From Saprospiraceae bacterium (GTDB lineage: Bacteria > Bacteroidota > Bacteroidia > Chitinophagales > Saprospiraceae): a DNA stretch of 18,705 nucleotides. The notes beneath the pieces are model-generated. The model saw only the letters and a program-made list of their open reading frames with translations, ran no database searches and was not told the origin of the DNA. How positions within the stretch are numbered: the stretch's first letter is position 1; the number at the start of each line of letters is the position of its first letter. The DNA is taken from the NCBI GenBank assembly GCA_027031185.1, contig JALVEF010000009.1, positions 1 to 18,705 on the forward strand. The letters run 5' to 3'. A program made the translations under genes and the position numbers. Below are positions 1-5,842 of this stretch, piece by piece.

Positions 1-660
1 AATTACTACTACAACGACTTCTACAATAATACCAAAAAGGTTCACTACGGCCCCCGCCACGCCGGTGCCGTCCGCACATCTGCCCGCCGTGCCGCCCGCT
101 CCAACGGCGTGAAAGAAGGCTCCAAAAGCCGCGTCCCCTTCGACCACAACGGCGCCAACGCCCGCACGGCTACACCTTCGAGAAAAGCCGAACCGGCCCG
201 CACGCCCACCACAAACACAAAACCGGTGCGCCGTACCGGGCCCAAGCGCCTGTCCATCCCGGATGAACCGAAGCCCTCACGCACACCCAAGTCACGCAGG
301 CATGTGCGCACACAAGATGATGACCTCACACCTCGCAGCACCAAGCCACATCGCCCGGGTACCCGCAAGGAAAAGCGGCGCACACGCAGTGGCTTCTGGA
401 ACAGGTCTTCCGACACCCGGTCCCGGCATCGCGCCGATTCCAATCGCCGGTCGCGTCCCACCCGGACCGAGCGTCCCCGCCGGCGCACACGACCGGCCGA
501 GCGTCCCACACGCTACTCCCGCCCGTCATCCGGACGGTCACGCGCATCCGGTTCGAGCAGACCGGCAGCGCCCCGGAGTTCCGGTGCTTCTTCCGGCAGC
601 CGGCGCAACTCATCGGGGAGAAGCTCCCGGTCCTCTTCTCGTAACAGAGGGCGCTTCTAA
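1..660 (+). CDS. 3' end of a gene with a highly basic Arg/Ser/Pro-rich C-terminal tail (function unknown)
   Basis: Reading frame 1 is open from the first base to a TAA at 658-660, so at least 219 residues are visible and the start lies outside the window. The visible part begins with a Tyr/Asn-rich stretch (NYYYNDFYNNTKKVHYGPRH) and passes into a tail dominated by Arg, Ser, Pro and Thr, ending SSRSSSRNRGRF. Tyr/Asn-rich blocks of this kind occur in poorly characterised Bacteroidota envelope proteins; a specific family cannot be named. The tail is low-complexity, almost certainly disordered and strongly positively charged, which could mean binding to nucleic acid or anionic surface polymers (inference). 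GC-rich low-complexity sequence also leaves other frames open here, but only this frame runs from the window edge and is followed by a hairpin after the stop. Confidence 0.6.
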   Translation, partial: NYYYNDFYNNTKKVHYGPRHAGAVRTSARRAARSNGVKEGSKSRVPFDHNGANARTATPSRKAEPARTPTTNTKPVRRTGPKRLSIPDEPKPSRTPKSRRHVRTQDDDLTPRSTKPHRPGTRKEKRRTRSGFWNRSSDTRSRHRADSNRRSRPTRTERPRRRTRPAERPTRYSRPSSGRSRASGSSRPAAPRSSGASSGSRRNSSGRSSRSSSRNRGRF

Positions 661-700
661 TCTCCGTTCCAACAAACAAACAGCTATGAGCCAAGCCGGG

Positions 701-737
701 CTTTGGAGGCAGTTTCAAGCAGGAACTGCCTCCAAAG
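701..737 (+). terminator. 14-bp perfect stem-loop after the Arg/Ser-rich gene
   Basis: The arms 701-714 and 724-737 (CTTTGGAGGCAGTT and its reverse complement) pair perfectly around a 9-nt loop. A second 6-bp hairpin (CCGGCT/AGCCGG, 743-757) follows. There is no U-tract, so this may be a 3'-end stabiliser or a Rho-assisted stop rather than a classical intrinsic terminator. Confidence 0.45.
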
Positions 738-785
738 CGGGGCCGGCTTATAGCCGGAGACCTGCTGTTTAGCGATTGTCAAAAC

Positions 786-843
786 GTAACTGTTTAGGTG
801 CTCCTATTTTATCCCTAAAAACAGCGGGTACCTAAACAGTTAC
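786..843 (+). repeat. Intergenic palindromic repeat, copy 1 (full)
   Basis: Outer arms 786-799 and 830-843 (GTAACTGTTTAGGT and its exact complement) form a perfect 14-bp stem. The inner part is asymmetric: GCTCCT on the left, AGCGGGT on the right. It can pair further as RNA with G-U wobbles and one bulged C. The element ends 13 nt before the ATG of the FadL-type gene, so it is either in that gene's 5' leader or overlaps its promoter. It shares sequence with copies at 2602, 5733, 7928 and 10644. Confidence 0.9.
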
Positions 844-856
844 AAAACAAAGAAAA

Positions 857-2338
857 ATGAAACGACTCTTTCTCCTGGCCGGCACTACCGCTTTGTTCTG
901 CCTTGGGCATGCCGGACGCCTGGCCGCACAGGTCTATACGGAGATGCTTCATTATGCAATGACTCAGGTGGACGGATCCGGACGCACCGTAGGTGCCGGT
1001 GGCGCCCTGGGAGCCCTCGGCGCGGACATCGGCGCCTTGAGTATTAATCCGGCGGGGCTGGGACGCTATCACCGTTCGGAGCTGGTTTTTGCGATCGGGT
1101 GGGATGGTACGCATACCAGTAGCCTTTTTGGCGCGACAAAAGAATCAATCAACAAATCGTTTATGAGCCTGCCGGCTATGGGCATTGTCTTTGCCGGGCG
1201 CACCCGCCAAAGTGACTGGAAAGCGCTCAATGTATCGGTCACCTACAACCGGCAGACCAATTATAACCGCCGTTTCTTTTTTGAAGGAGACGCTTCCGGT
1301 TCTTTGATTGATAAGTTTGTGGATGATGCGCGCGGCGTGGATCCCAATGACCTGGACAACTACACCACCGGCCTGGCCTATGATGTTTTTGCCATTTATG
1401 ATGACAACCACGACCTAAACTACGAGTCCGATTTCTCCGGTGTCACCGACTCGTTTTACCACAGTCAGGACATCTTGGAAAGGGGTTCTATGGGCGAACT
1501 CGGCATCGCCCTCGCAAGCAACTACAAAGACCGGATCTATATCGGTATGAGCTTTGGAATCCCTGTCCTGAGCTACAAAGTAGATAAAACTTATCAGGAG
1601 CGTGATGACCACAATACCATCCAATACTTTGACCGCCTGCGATTTGACGAAAACGTGACGACCAGCGGCTCCGGCTTCAATGTCAAGCTCGGCCTCATCT
1701 ATCGAGTCAGTAAAATGCTGCACATAGGAATGGCTCTGCATTCTCCTACTTGGCTGGATCTGTCCGACAGTTACAACAACACCATGCTTTACCAATACAC
1801 CGACGGCGCCGGCGAACATTCCAACGAAAAAACACCCGAAGAATCCGGTGCCTTTGATTATCGCGTGCGCACTCCCTGGCGCGCCATATTGAGCGGCGGC
1901 GTCGTCATCGGGCGGCGTGCTTTTTGGGGCGTGGATATCGGCCTCGTCAACTACGCCTCTTCCGAATTTGACCTGACGCGAGAGTTGCAGTCACAAGAGA
2001 CGCGGGACCTGGAACGTGACCTGAACCGCCAAATCAGCAAAAATTTCCGCCAGGCGACCAATTTCCGCACCGGCGGCGAATATCGCTACAAGACTTTTCG
2101 TTTCCGCGCAGGCATTGGCTTGTACGGCAGTGCCCTGGCCGACGACGACAGTTTCTCCAAAGTATATAGCCTCGGCGTAGGATACCGCGTCAAAAACTTC
2201 TTCGCCGACCTGGCTTGGCGTTCCAATGCATACGCCGAAGGGTACGCACCTTTCAGCGGGGACTATCTCAAACCAACCGCAGCACTAATTAACACAAAAC
2301 ACCACACCGTCTCTCTTACCGTCGGCATCAAATTGTAA
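857..2338 (+). CDS. Outer-membrane protein of the OMPP1/FadL/TodX type
   Basis: The 493-residue protein starts with a clear signal peptide (MKRLFLLAGTTALFCLGHAG, cleavage near LAAQ-VY). The mature N-terminus carries the typical Bacteroidota FadL-like signature: a GRTVGAGGALGALGAD segment followed by ALSINPAGLGRY (about residues 45-75). The rest alternates short beta-strands and turns, as expected for a 14-stranded barrel, and ends in hydrophobic strand residues (SLTVGIKL). The family transports hydrophobic compounds across the outer membrane; annotation as 'hemin receptor' is common in this phylum but unproven. The length is normal for the group. PorV of T9SS is a distant relative but shorter, so this is probably not PorV. 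The ATG is preceded by an A-rich leader (AAAGAAAAATG) without Shine-Dalgarno. A repeat element sits immediately upstream and an inverted repeat follows the stop. Confidence 0.85.
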   Translation: MKRLFLLAGTTALFCLGHAGRLAAQVYTEMLHYAMTQVDGSGRTVGAGGALGALGADIGALSINPAGLGRYHRSELVFAIGWDGTHTSSLFGATKESINKSFMSLPAMGIVFAGRTRQSDWKALNVSVTYNRQTNYNRRFFFEGDASGSLIDKFVDDARGVDPNDLDNYTTGLAYDVFAIYDDNHDLNYESDFSGVTDSFYHSQDILERGSMGELGIALASNYKDRIYIGMSFGIPVLSYKVDKTYQERDDHNTIQYFDRLRFDENVTTSGSGFNVKLGLIYRVSKMLHIGMALHSPTWLDLSDSYNNTMLYQYTDGAGEHSNEKTPEESGAFDYRVRTPWRAILSGGVVIGRRAFWGVDIGLVNYASSEFDLTRELQSQETRDLERDLNRQISKNFRQATNFRTGGEYRYKTFRFRAGIGLYGSALADDDSFSKVYSLGVGYRVKNFFADLAWRSNAYAEGYAPFSGDYLKPTAALINTKHHTVSLTVGIKL

Positions 2339-2375
2339 TTGCATCAACGCAAAACTTTGATGCGCGCTTTGTCGC

Positions 2376-2412
2376 CTCCTTCGGGGCCGATATCAAATCG
2401 GCCCCGAAGGGG
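2376..2412 (+). terminator. Strong GC-rich stem-loop after the FadL-type gene
   Basis: Arms 2378-2391 (CCTTCGGGGCCGAT) and 2397-2410 are perfect complements around a 5-nt loop, extendable by a G-U and a C-G pair. It lies 38 nt after the stop codon and is preceded by a weaker GCATCAA/TTGATGC hairpin (2341-2363). No U-tract follows, so intrinsic termination is uncertain. Confidence 0.5.
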
Positions 2413-2483
2413 ACGAAACACCTATACCTACAGCCCGGCCATCACTACCCGCAAAAATCATAACCCACTGACAATCAACCACC

Positions 2484-2533
2484 TATCCGTTTGTAAACGG
2501 ATATAAACGGATATAAACGTTTACAAACGGATA
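2484..2533. repeat. 16-bp perfect inverted repeat enclosing a short tandem repeat
   Basis: Arms 2484-2499 (TATCCGTTTGTAAACG) and 2518-2533 are exact reverse complements. The 18-nt interior contains two copies of GGATATAAAC-like sequence, so the ATCCGTTT/AAACGGAT word appears several times. It lies in the gap between the FadL-type gene and the first ssb, upstream of a promoter-like CATCTTTG. An operator for a dimeric regulator or a hairpin in a longer transcript are both possible. Confidence 0.6.
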
Positions 2534-2551
2534 ATGTCTTGACACCACCTG

Positions 2552-2559
2552 CATCTTTG
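2552..2559 (+). promoter_or_regulatory. Possible -7 box (CATCTTTG) upstream of the first ssb
   Basis: CATCTTTG matches the Bacteroidota -7 consensus TAnnTTTG at seven of eight positions if nn is free. A CTTG lies only 10 nt upstream, too close for the usual -33 spacing of about 20. If used, the leader would be about 115 nt and would contain repeat copy 2. Confidence 0.3.
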
Positions 2560-2601
2560 CGCCGACACTCGGTCCGCCAGTCGGATCGCGATTCTTTCAC
2601 C

Positions 2602-2657
2602 GTAACTATTTAGGCGCTCCTGTTTTTCCCTAAAGACTGCGAGTACCTAATAGTTGC
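2602..2657 (+). repeat. Intergenic palindromic repeat, copy 2 (full, diverged)
   Basis: The left arm begins GTAACTATTTAGGCGCTCCT and the right arm ends GTACCTAATAGTTGC. Relative to copy 1 the left arm has G to A (CTGTT to CTATT) and the right arm has the matching C to T (AACAG to AATAG), so the base pair is kept. The element ends 24 nt before the ATG of the first ssb. Confidence 0.85.
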
Positions 2658-2681
2658 CTTTCACCAAAAAATTTTTGTGTC

Positions 2682-3059
2682 ATGAACAACCTGCGCAATC
2701 ACGTATCCTTGATCGGCAACCTGGGTTCCGATGTACAATTCCGCCAACTTGAAAATGGCAATGCCATGGCTTTCGTAAACATGGCCACGAACGAAGACTA
2801 CAAGCGCAACGACGAGTGGGTCCGCGAGACCCAATGGCATCGCCTTGTGGCATGGGGAAAAACGGCCGAGCGCCTCGCCCATCTGGCTGGTAAAGGCACT
2901 TCTATTGCCGTACATGGCAAACTGCAATACCGCCAATACACCGACAAGGAAGGCTATCGCCGCCAGGTCACCGAAATCGTAATCCGGAACTTCACCGTCT
3001 CCAAACCCAAAACGGACAATAAACAGGCCGATCAAGCCCAACCGGCTTTGCAAAAATAA
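2682..3059 (+). CDS. ssb: Single-stranded DNA-binding protein paralogue without acidic tip
   Basis: The 125-residue product is a single OB-fold of the bacterial SSB family: it opens MNNLRNHVSLIGNLGSDVQF, carries the family blocks MAFVNMATNEDYK, ETQWHRLVAWGKTAERL and VHGKLQYRQYTDKEG, and ends after the last OB strand with a short polar tail (KQADQAQPALQK). It lacks the acidic DDDLPF-type C-terminal tip with which SSB recruits partner proteins, so it should bind ssDNA without that hub function (established family knowledge plus inference). The start is fixed by alignment with the second ssb. It lies 153 nt upstream of the second ssb, with a strong hairpin between them, which suggests separate transcription units. 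Short tipless SSB forms occur in Bacteroidota; a role in recombination, competence or mobile-DNA handling is possible but not shown here. Confidence 0.85.
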   Translation: MNNLRNHVSLIGNLGSDVQFRQLENGNAMAFVNMATNEDYKRNDEWVRETQWHRLVAWGKTAERLAHLAGKGTSIAVHGKLQYRQYTDKEGYRRQVTEIVIRNFTVSKPKTDNKQADQAQPALQK

Positions 3060-3080
3060 GCACACCGGCCGACCCATCCG

Positions 3081-3118
3081 GCTGCCACAATGGCGTCGGG
3101 CGACGCCATTGTGGCAGC
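3081..3118. terminator. 17-bp perfect hairpin between the two ssb genes
   Basis: Arms 3081-3097 (GCTGCCACAATGGCGTC) and 3102-3118 are exact complements around the tetraloop GGGC. It starts 21 nt after the stop of the first ssb. Only two T follow, so it is terminator-like but lacks a proper U-tract. Confidence 0.5.
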
Positions 3119-3183
3119 TTGGGCCTGTGGGCACACCGAAACCTCATCCTTTGGCCGCCTACATACAATTGCCAAAAAAACCT

Positions 3184-3191
3184 TACATTTG
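3184..3191 (+). promoter_or_regulatory. -7 promoter box for the ssb-gldE-gldD unit
   Basis: TACATTTG is an exact match to the Bacteroidota -7 consensus TAnnTTTG, 21 nt before the ATG of the second ssb. No good TTTG is seen at the expected -33 spacing (nearest candidates are at 3150 and 3168). It would give a very short leader. Confidence 0.5.
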
Positions 3192-3212
3192 TACTTAAAT
3201 CTGGACACTTCT

Positions 3213-3665
3213 ATGATCAACAAAGTCATATTAGTCGGTAACTTGGGCAAGGATCCCGAGATACGGACATTGGAAAGTGGGACTAAAGTCGCTACCTTCT
3301 CCATCGCTACCAACGAAAACTACCGCGATAAAGATGGCAATTGGCAGACGATGACCGAATGGCACAATATCGTCGCCTGGCGCTATCTGGCTGAAAAAGC
3401 CGAACGCGCTTTGAAAAAAGGCTCGCTCGTCTATATCGAAGGCAAATTGACCACCCGCAAATACCAGGATGCCGAAGGCCGCGACCGCTATATCACCGAA
3501 GTGGTCGCCCGTGTCTTACAGCCTCTTGAAAAACGCGGGGATGCTTATGAGTCTCCACCGCCTCCCGCAGAAGAGCCTGCCGATGTGGCCGCTAAATCTC
3601 CAAAAGTAACATCAGGAACGCCCGCCACACCGAATAACGAAGAAGACGATGACCTGCCGTTTTAA
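3213..3665 (+). CDS. ssb: Single-stranded DNA-binding protein with acidic C-terminal tip
   Basis: The 150-residue SSB has an OB-fold (residues 1 to about 108) with MINKVILVGNLGKDPEIRTL, KVATFSIATNENYRD, TEWHNIVAWRYLAEKAE and YIEGKLTTRKYQDAEGRDRY. A Pro/Ala/Glu-rich linker follows, and the protein ends in EEDDDLPF, the conserved partner-binding tip of housekeeping SSB. The open frame extends upstream to an ATG at 3090, but that extension reads through the intergenic hairpin and has no family similarity; the ATG at 3213 gives the canonical MINKVILVGN start and follows a TAnnTTTG box. The gap to gldE is only 35 nt, so ssb, gldE and gldD are probably one operon, the arrangement commonly seen in Bacteroidota. 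Confidence 0.93.
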   Translation: MINKVILVGNLGKDPEIRTLESGTKVATFSIATNENYRDKDGNWQTMTEWHNIVAWRYLAEKAERALKKGSLVYIEGKLTTRKYQDAEGRDRYITEVVARVLQPLEKRGDAYESPPPPAEEPADVAAKSPKVTSGTPATPNNEEDDDLPF

Positions 3666-3700
3666 TAAGACGGCACGATTGTTTAACTAACTGCTCTTTT

Positions 3701-5125
3701 TTGGACCCCGACCCGTTATCTGGCCTCTTTTATCCCGTTTTCCTTTCCGCCCAACCGGATGGGTTCGCCATCTTGGGTGCGCTCCTTTTGCTTGCCCTTT
3801 TATTTGTCTCGGCGTTAGTCTCCGGTTCGGAGATTGCTTTTTTCTCTTTCCAACCGGCTGACATTTCCGACCTGGAGCAGGCAAACGACCGCAAAAGCAA
3901 AAGAATGCTCAACCTCATTCGCGCACCCCGCCTGCTCCTCGCCACCATCCTGATTACCAACAACCTGGTCAATGTCGCCATCGTTGTGCTGAGTGAGTTA
4001 TACTTGCGCAGAGTCTTGCCCCAGGAGCGCATGCAACAATGGGCCTATTACATTATTGACCGCCTTCAATGGAACCTGACCGTCTGGCAAGTTGTCGAAG
4101 CGCTAAACTTCGCCATCGCTGTCATCGGGGTCACCTTTATTTTAGTCTTAGTCGGAGAAGTAATGCCCAAGGTACTGGCCTATGCCGACTACAAAAAATT
4201 TGCCCGGCGGATGACACCCCTGCTCCATCTGCTGCGCAAATTGTTTTACGGCCCGGCCTTACTCCTTGTCCGGTGGGGACATGCCATCGAAAAGCGGCTG
4301 GCCACCCAAATCAGCAATAACGACATATCCAAAGAAGACATTGACAAAGCCATTGATCTGACCACCCACGGCACCACGGCCGCAGAAGAAGAAGCAGGCC
4401 TACTCAAGAGCATCGTCAAATTCGGAGACATCACCGTCAAAGAAATCATGCAGCCGCGTATTGACATCAAAGCACTGGACTGGGATATGGCATACGATGA
4501 AGTGCTGGACCTTATCAAAGAAACCGGATTCTCCCGCTTCCCCGTCTTTAAAGAAAATATTGACAACATCCACGGAATGTTGTACGTCAAAGACCTCATC
4601 GGATTCTTCCGTGAAAAACCAGGTTTCAAATGGCAGAACCTGGTCCGTAAGGAAGTCAAATACGTGCCGGATTCCAAACTCATCGTGGACCTGCTCAAAG
4701 AGTTCAAAATCGAGCGCGTCCACATGGCCATCGTCATTGACGAGTACGGCGCCACAGAAGGCCTCGTCACGCTCGAAGACATCATGGAAGAAGTCGTCGG
4801 TGATATCCAGGACGAATTTGACGAAGATGAAGACGTGGACTACAGAAAAATCAACGATTATATCTATGTCTTTGACGGCAAAACGCTGATCAGTGAGTTT
4901 TGCAAAATTGTTAACATTGACCCCGACTACTTCGACAACGTGCGCGATGAAGCCGATTCCTTGGCGGGCATGATCCTGGAAGTCAACGGGGACTTCCCCA
5001 AAAAGGGAACCGAAATTGAAATCAAGGGCTTTAAATTTAAGGTGCTCTCCATGGGCAAAAGACGCATCGGCGAAATCCGCGTCACCCTTCCGCACCAAGG
5101 CAAAGAAAAAACTTCAGCAGCATAA
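3701..5125 (+). CDS. gldE: GldE, gliding-motility-associated CNNM/CBS membrane protein (TTG start)
   Basis: The 474-residue protein has the CorC/HlyC-type layout: a DUF21/CNNM membrane domain (hydrophobic segments at roughly 22-45, 75-98, 130-155 and 180-195, with the SGSEIAFFS motif at 41-49), a CBS-domain pair (about 247-375, starting ITVKEIMQPR and including IDEYGATEGLVTLEDIMEEVVGD), and a C-terminal CorC_HlyC domain (about 385-465). In Flavobacterium, gldE lies beside gldD and is a gliding/T9SS-associated gene of unclear biochemical role; relatives act in Mg/Co export. The start is a TTG: no ATG or GTG lies nearby in frame, and the resulting MDPDPLSG agrees with the MDPEP-like beginning usual for GldE. 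Its TAA overlaps the ATG of gldD (TAATG), suggesting translational coupling. Confidence 0.9.
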   Translation: MDPDPLSGLFYPVFLSAQPDGFAILGALLLLALLFVSALVSGSEIAFFSFQPADISDLEQANDRKSKRMLNLIRAPRLLLATILITNNLVNVAIVVLSELYLRRVLPQERMQQWAYYIIDRLQWNLTVWQVVEALNFAIAVIGVTFILVLVGEVMPKVLAYADYKKFARRMTPLLHLLRKLFYGPALLLVRWGHAIEKRLATQISNNDISKEDIDKAIDLTTHGTTAAEEEAGLLKSIVKFGDITVKEIMQPRIDIKALDWDMAYDEVLDLIKETGFSRFPVFKENIDNIHGMLYVKDLIGFFREKPGFKWQNLVRKEVKYVPDSKLIVDLLKEFKIERVHMAIVIDEYGATEGLVTLEDIMEEVVGDIQDEFDEDEDVDYRKINDYIYVFDGKTLISEFCKIVNIDPDYFDNVRDEADSLAGMILEVNGDFPKKGTEIEIKGFKFKVLSMGKRRIGEIRVTLPHQGKEKTSAA

Positions 5126-5733
5126 TGACTCACTTCCGGATATCGCTTTTTTTCATCCTGTCGCTCTTTTTGAGCTGGTCCATTGTCGCTTGCCGCGACA
5201 AGGCGGTCGCCGTACCCAAGCCCCACGCATACCCCAAAATCACCTTCCCCGAAAGAGCTTATCTGGTATTCGACACCGCATCTTGCCCCTTCCGTTTTGA
5301 GTATCCCGTTTATAGCCGCCCCATTAAAAATACCGAGTTTATGGGCGAGCCCGTACCCAATGACTGCTGGTATGACATCTTTATCCCACACTTCAATGCC
5401 AAACTTCACCTCACTTACTACCCCTTTCATTCCAAAGACCGGTACGATGAGCTCATCCAGGATGCCTACCGCCTTACCAACGAGCACACCCAAAAAGCCA
5501 ACTTTATTGACGAGGTGCCCATCGAAAAAAAAGGCGTCTTCACCGGCAAGCTATTTGACCTGACCGGCCCATCCGCTACGCCGCTGGAGTTTTATCTCAC
5601 CGACGAAAAGCAGCACTTTATCCGGGGAGCTTTATACCTCCACACAGAAGTCCACCCCGACTCACTCAAGCCCATTTACGACTTCCTGAAAGCCGATGTC
5701 GTGCATTTGATTCAATCTTTCTCCTGGAAATAG
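5125..5733 (+). CDS. gldD: GldD, gliding-motility / T9SS-associated lipoprotein
   Basis: The 202-residue product is a lipoprotein: a hydrophobic signal segment (MTHFRISLFFILSLFLSWSI) ends in a lipobox with Cys23 (SIVAC-RDK). The mature part begins PKPHAYPKITFPERAYLVFD and contains SCPFRFEYPVYS, CWYDIFIPHFNAKLHLTYY and a C-terminal LKADVVHLIQSFSW, all as in GldD. Genetic work in Flavobacterium johnsoniae shows GldD is required for gliding and for T9SS function, though its exact role is unknown. It is directly coupled to gldE by a 1-nt overlap. The last base of its TAG stop is also the first base of repeat copy 3. Confidence 0.92.
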   Translation: MTHFRISLFFILSLFLSWSIVACRDKAVAVPKPHAYPKITFPERAYLVFDTASCPFRFEYPVYSRPIKNTEFMGEPVPNDCWYDIFIPHFNAKLHLTYYPFHSKDRYDELIQDAYRLTNEHTQKANFIDEVPIEKKGVFTGKLFDLTGPSATPLEFYLTDEKQHFIRGALYLHTEVHPDSLKPIYDFLKADVVHLIQSFSWK

Positions 5734-5789
5734 TACTGTTTAGGTGCTCCTGTTTGTAGCACAAAAACAGTGGGTACCTAAACAATTAC
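5733..5789 (+). repeat. Intergenic palindromic repeat, copy 3 (full)
   Basis: The left arm starts GTACTGTTTAGGTGCTCCT (one A shorter than copy 1) and the right arm ends GGGTACCTAAACAATTAC. The element begins inside the gldD stop codon and ends 53 nt before the next ATG, so it forms the 3' end of the ssb-gldE-gldD transcript or the leader of the next gene. Confidence 0.88.
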
Positions 5790-5842
5790 GGAAATAATGC
5801 ATCTTGCCTTTCGTTTGGACAACACGCATAACAATGTACAAT

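Noticed and set aside
263..772. 169-codon open frame on + overlapping the first gene
   Set aside because: It is an alternative frame of a GC-rich low-complexity tail and runs through the hairpin after the stop; the frame from base 1 is open to the window edge and ends before that hairpin.
3090..3212. Upstream extension of the second ssb to an ATG at 3090
   Set aside because: The extension begins inside the intergenic hairpin, has no SSB similarity, and the canonical start MINKVILVGN is at 3213 after a TAnnTTTG box.
4400..5098. 232-codon minus-strand frame within gldE
   Set aside because: Antisense of the CBS and CorC_HlyC domains, with the Val/Phe/Asp-rich composition typical of shadow frames.
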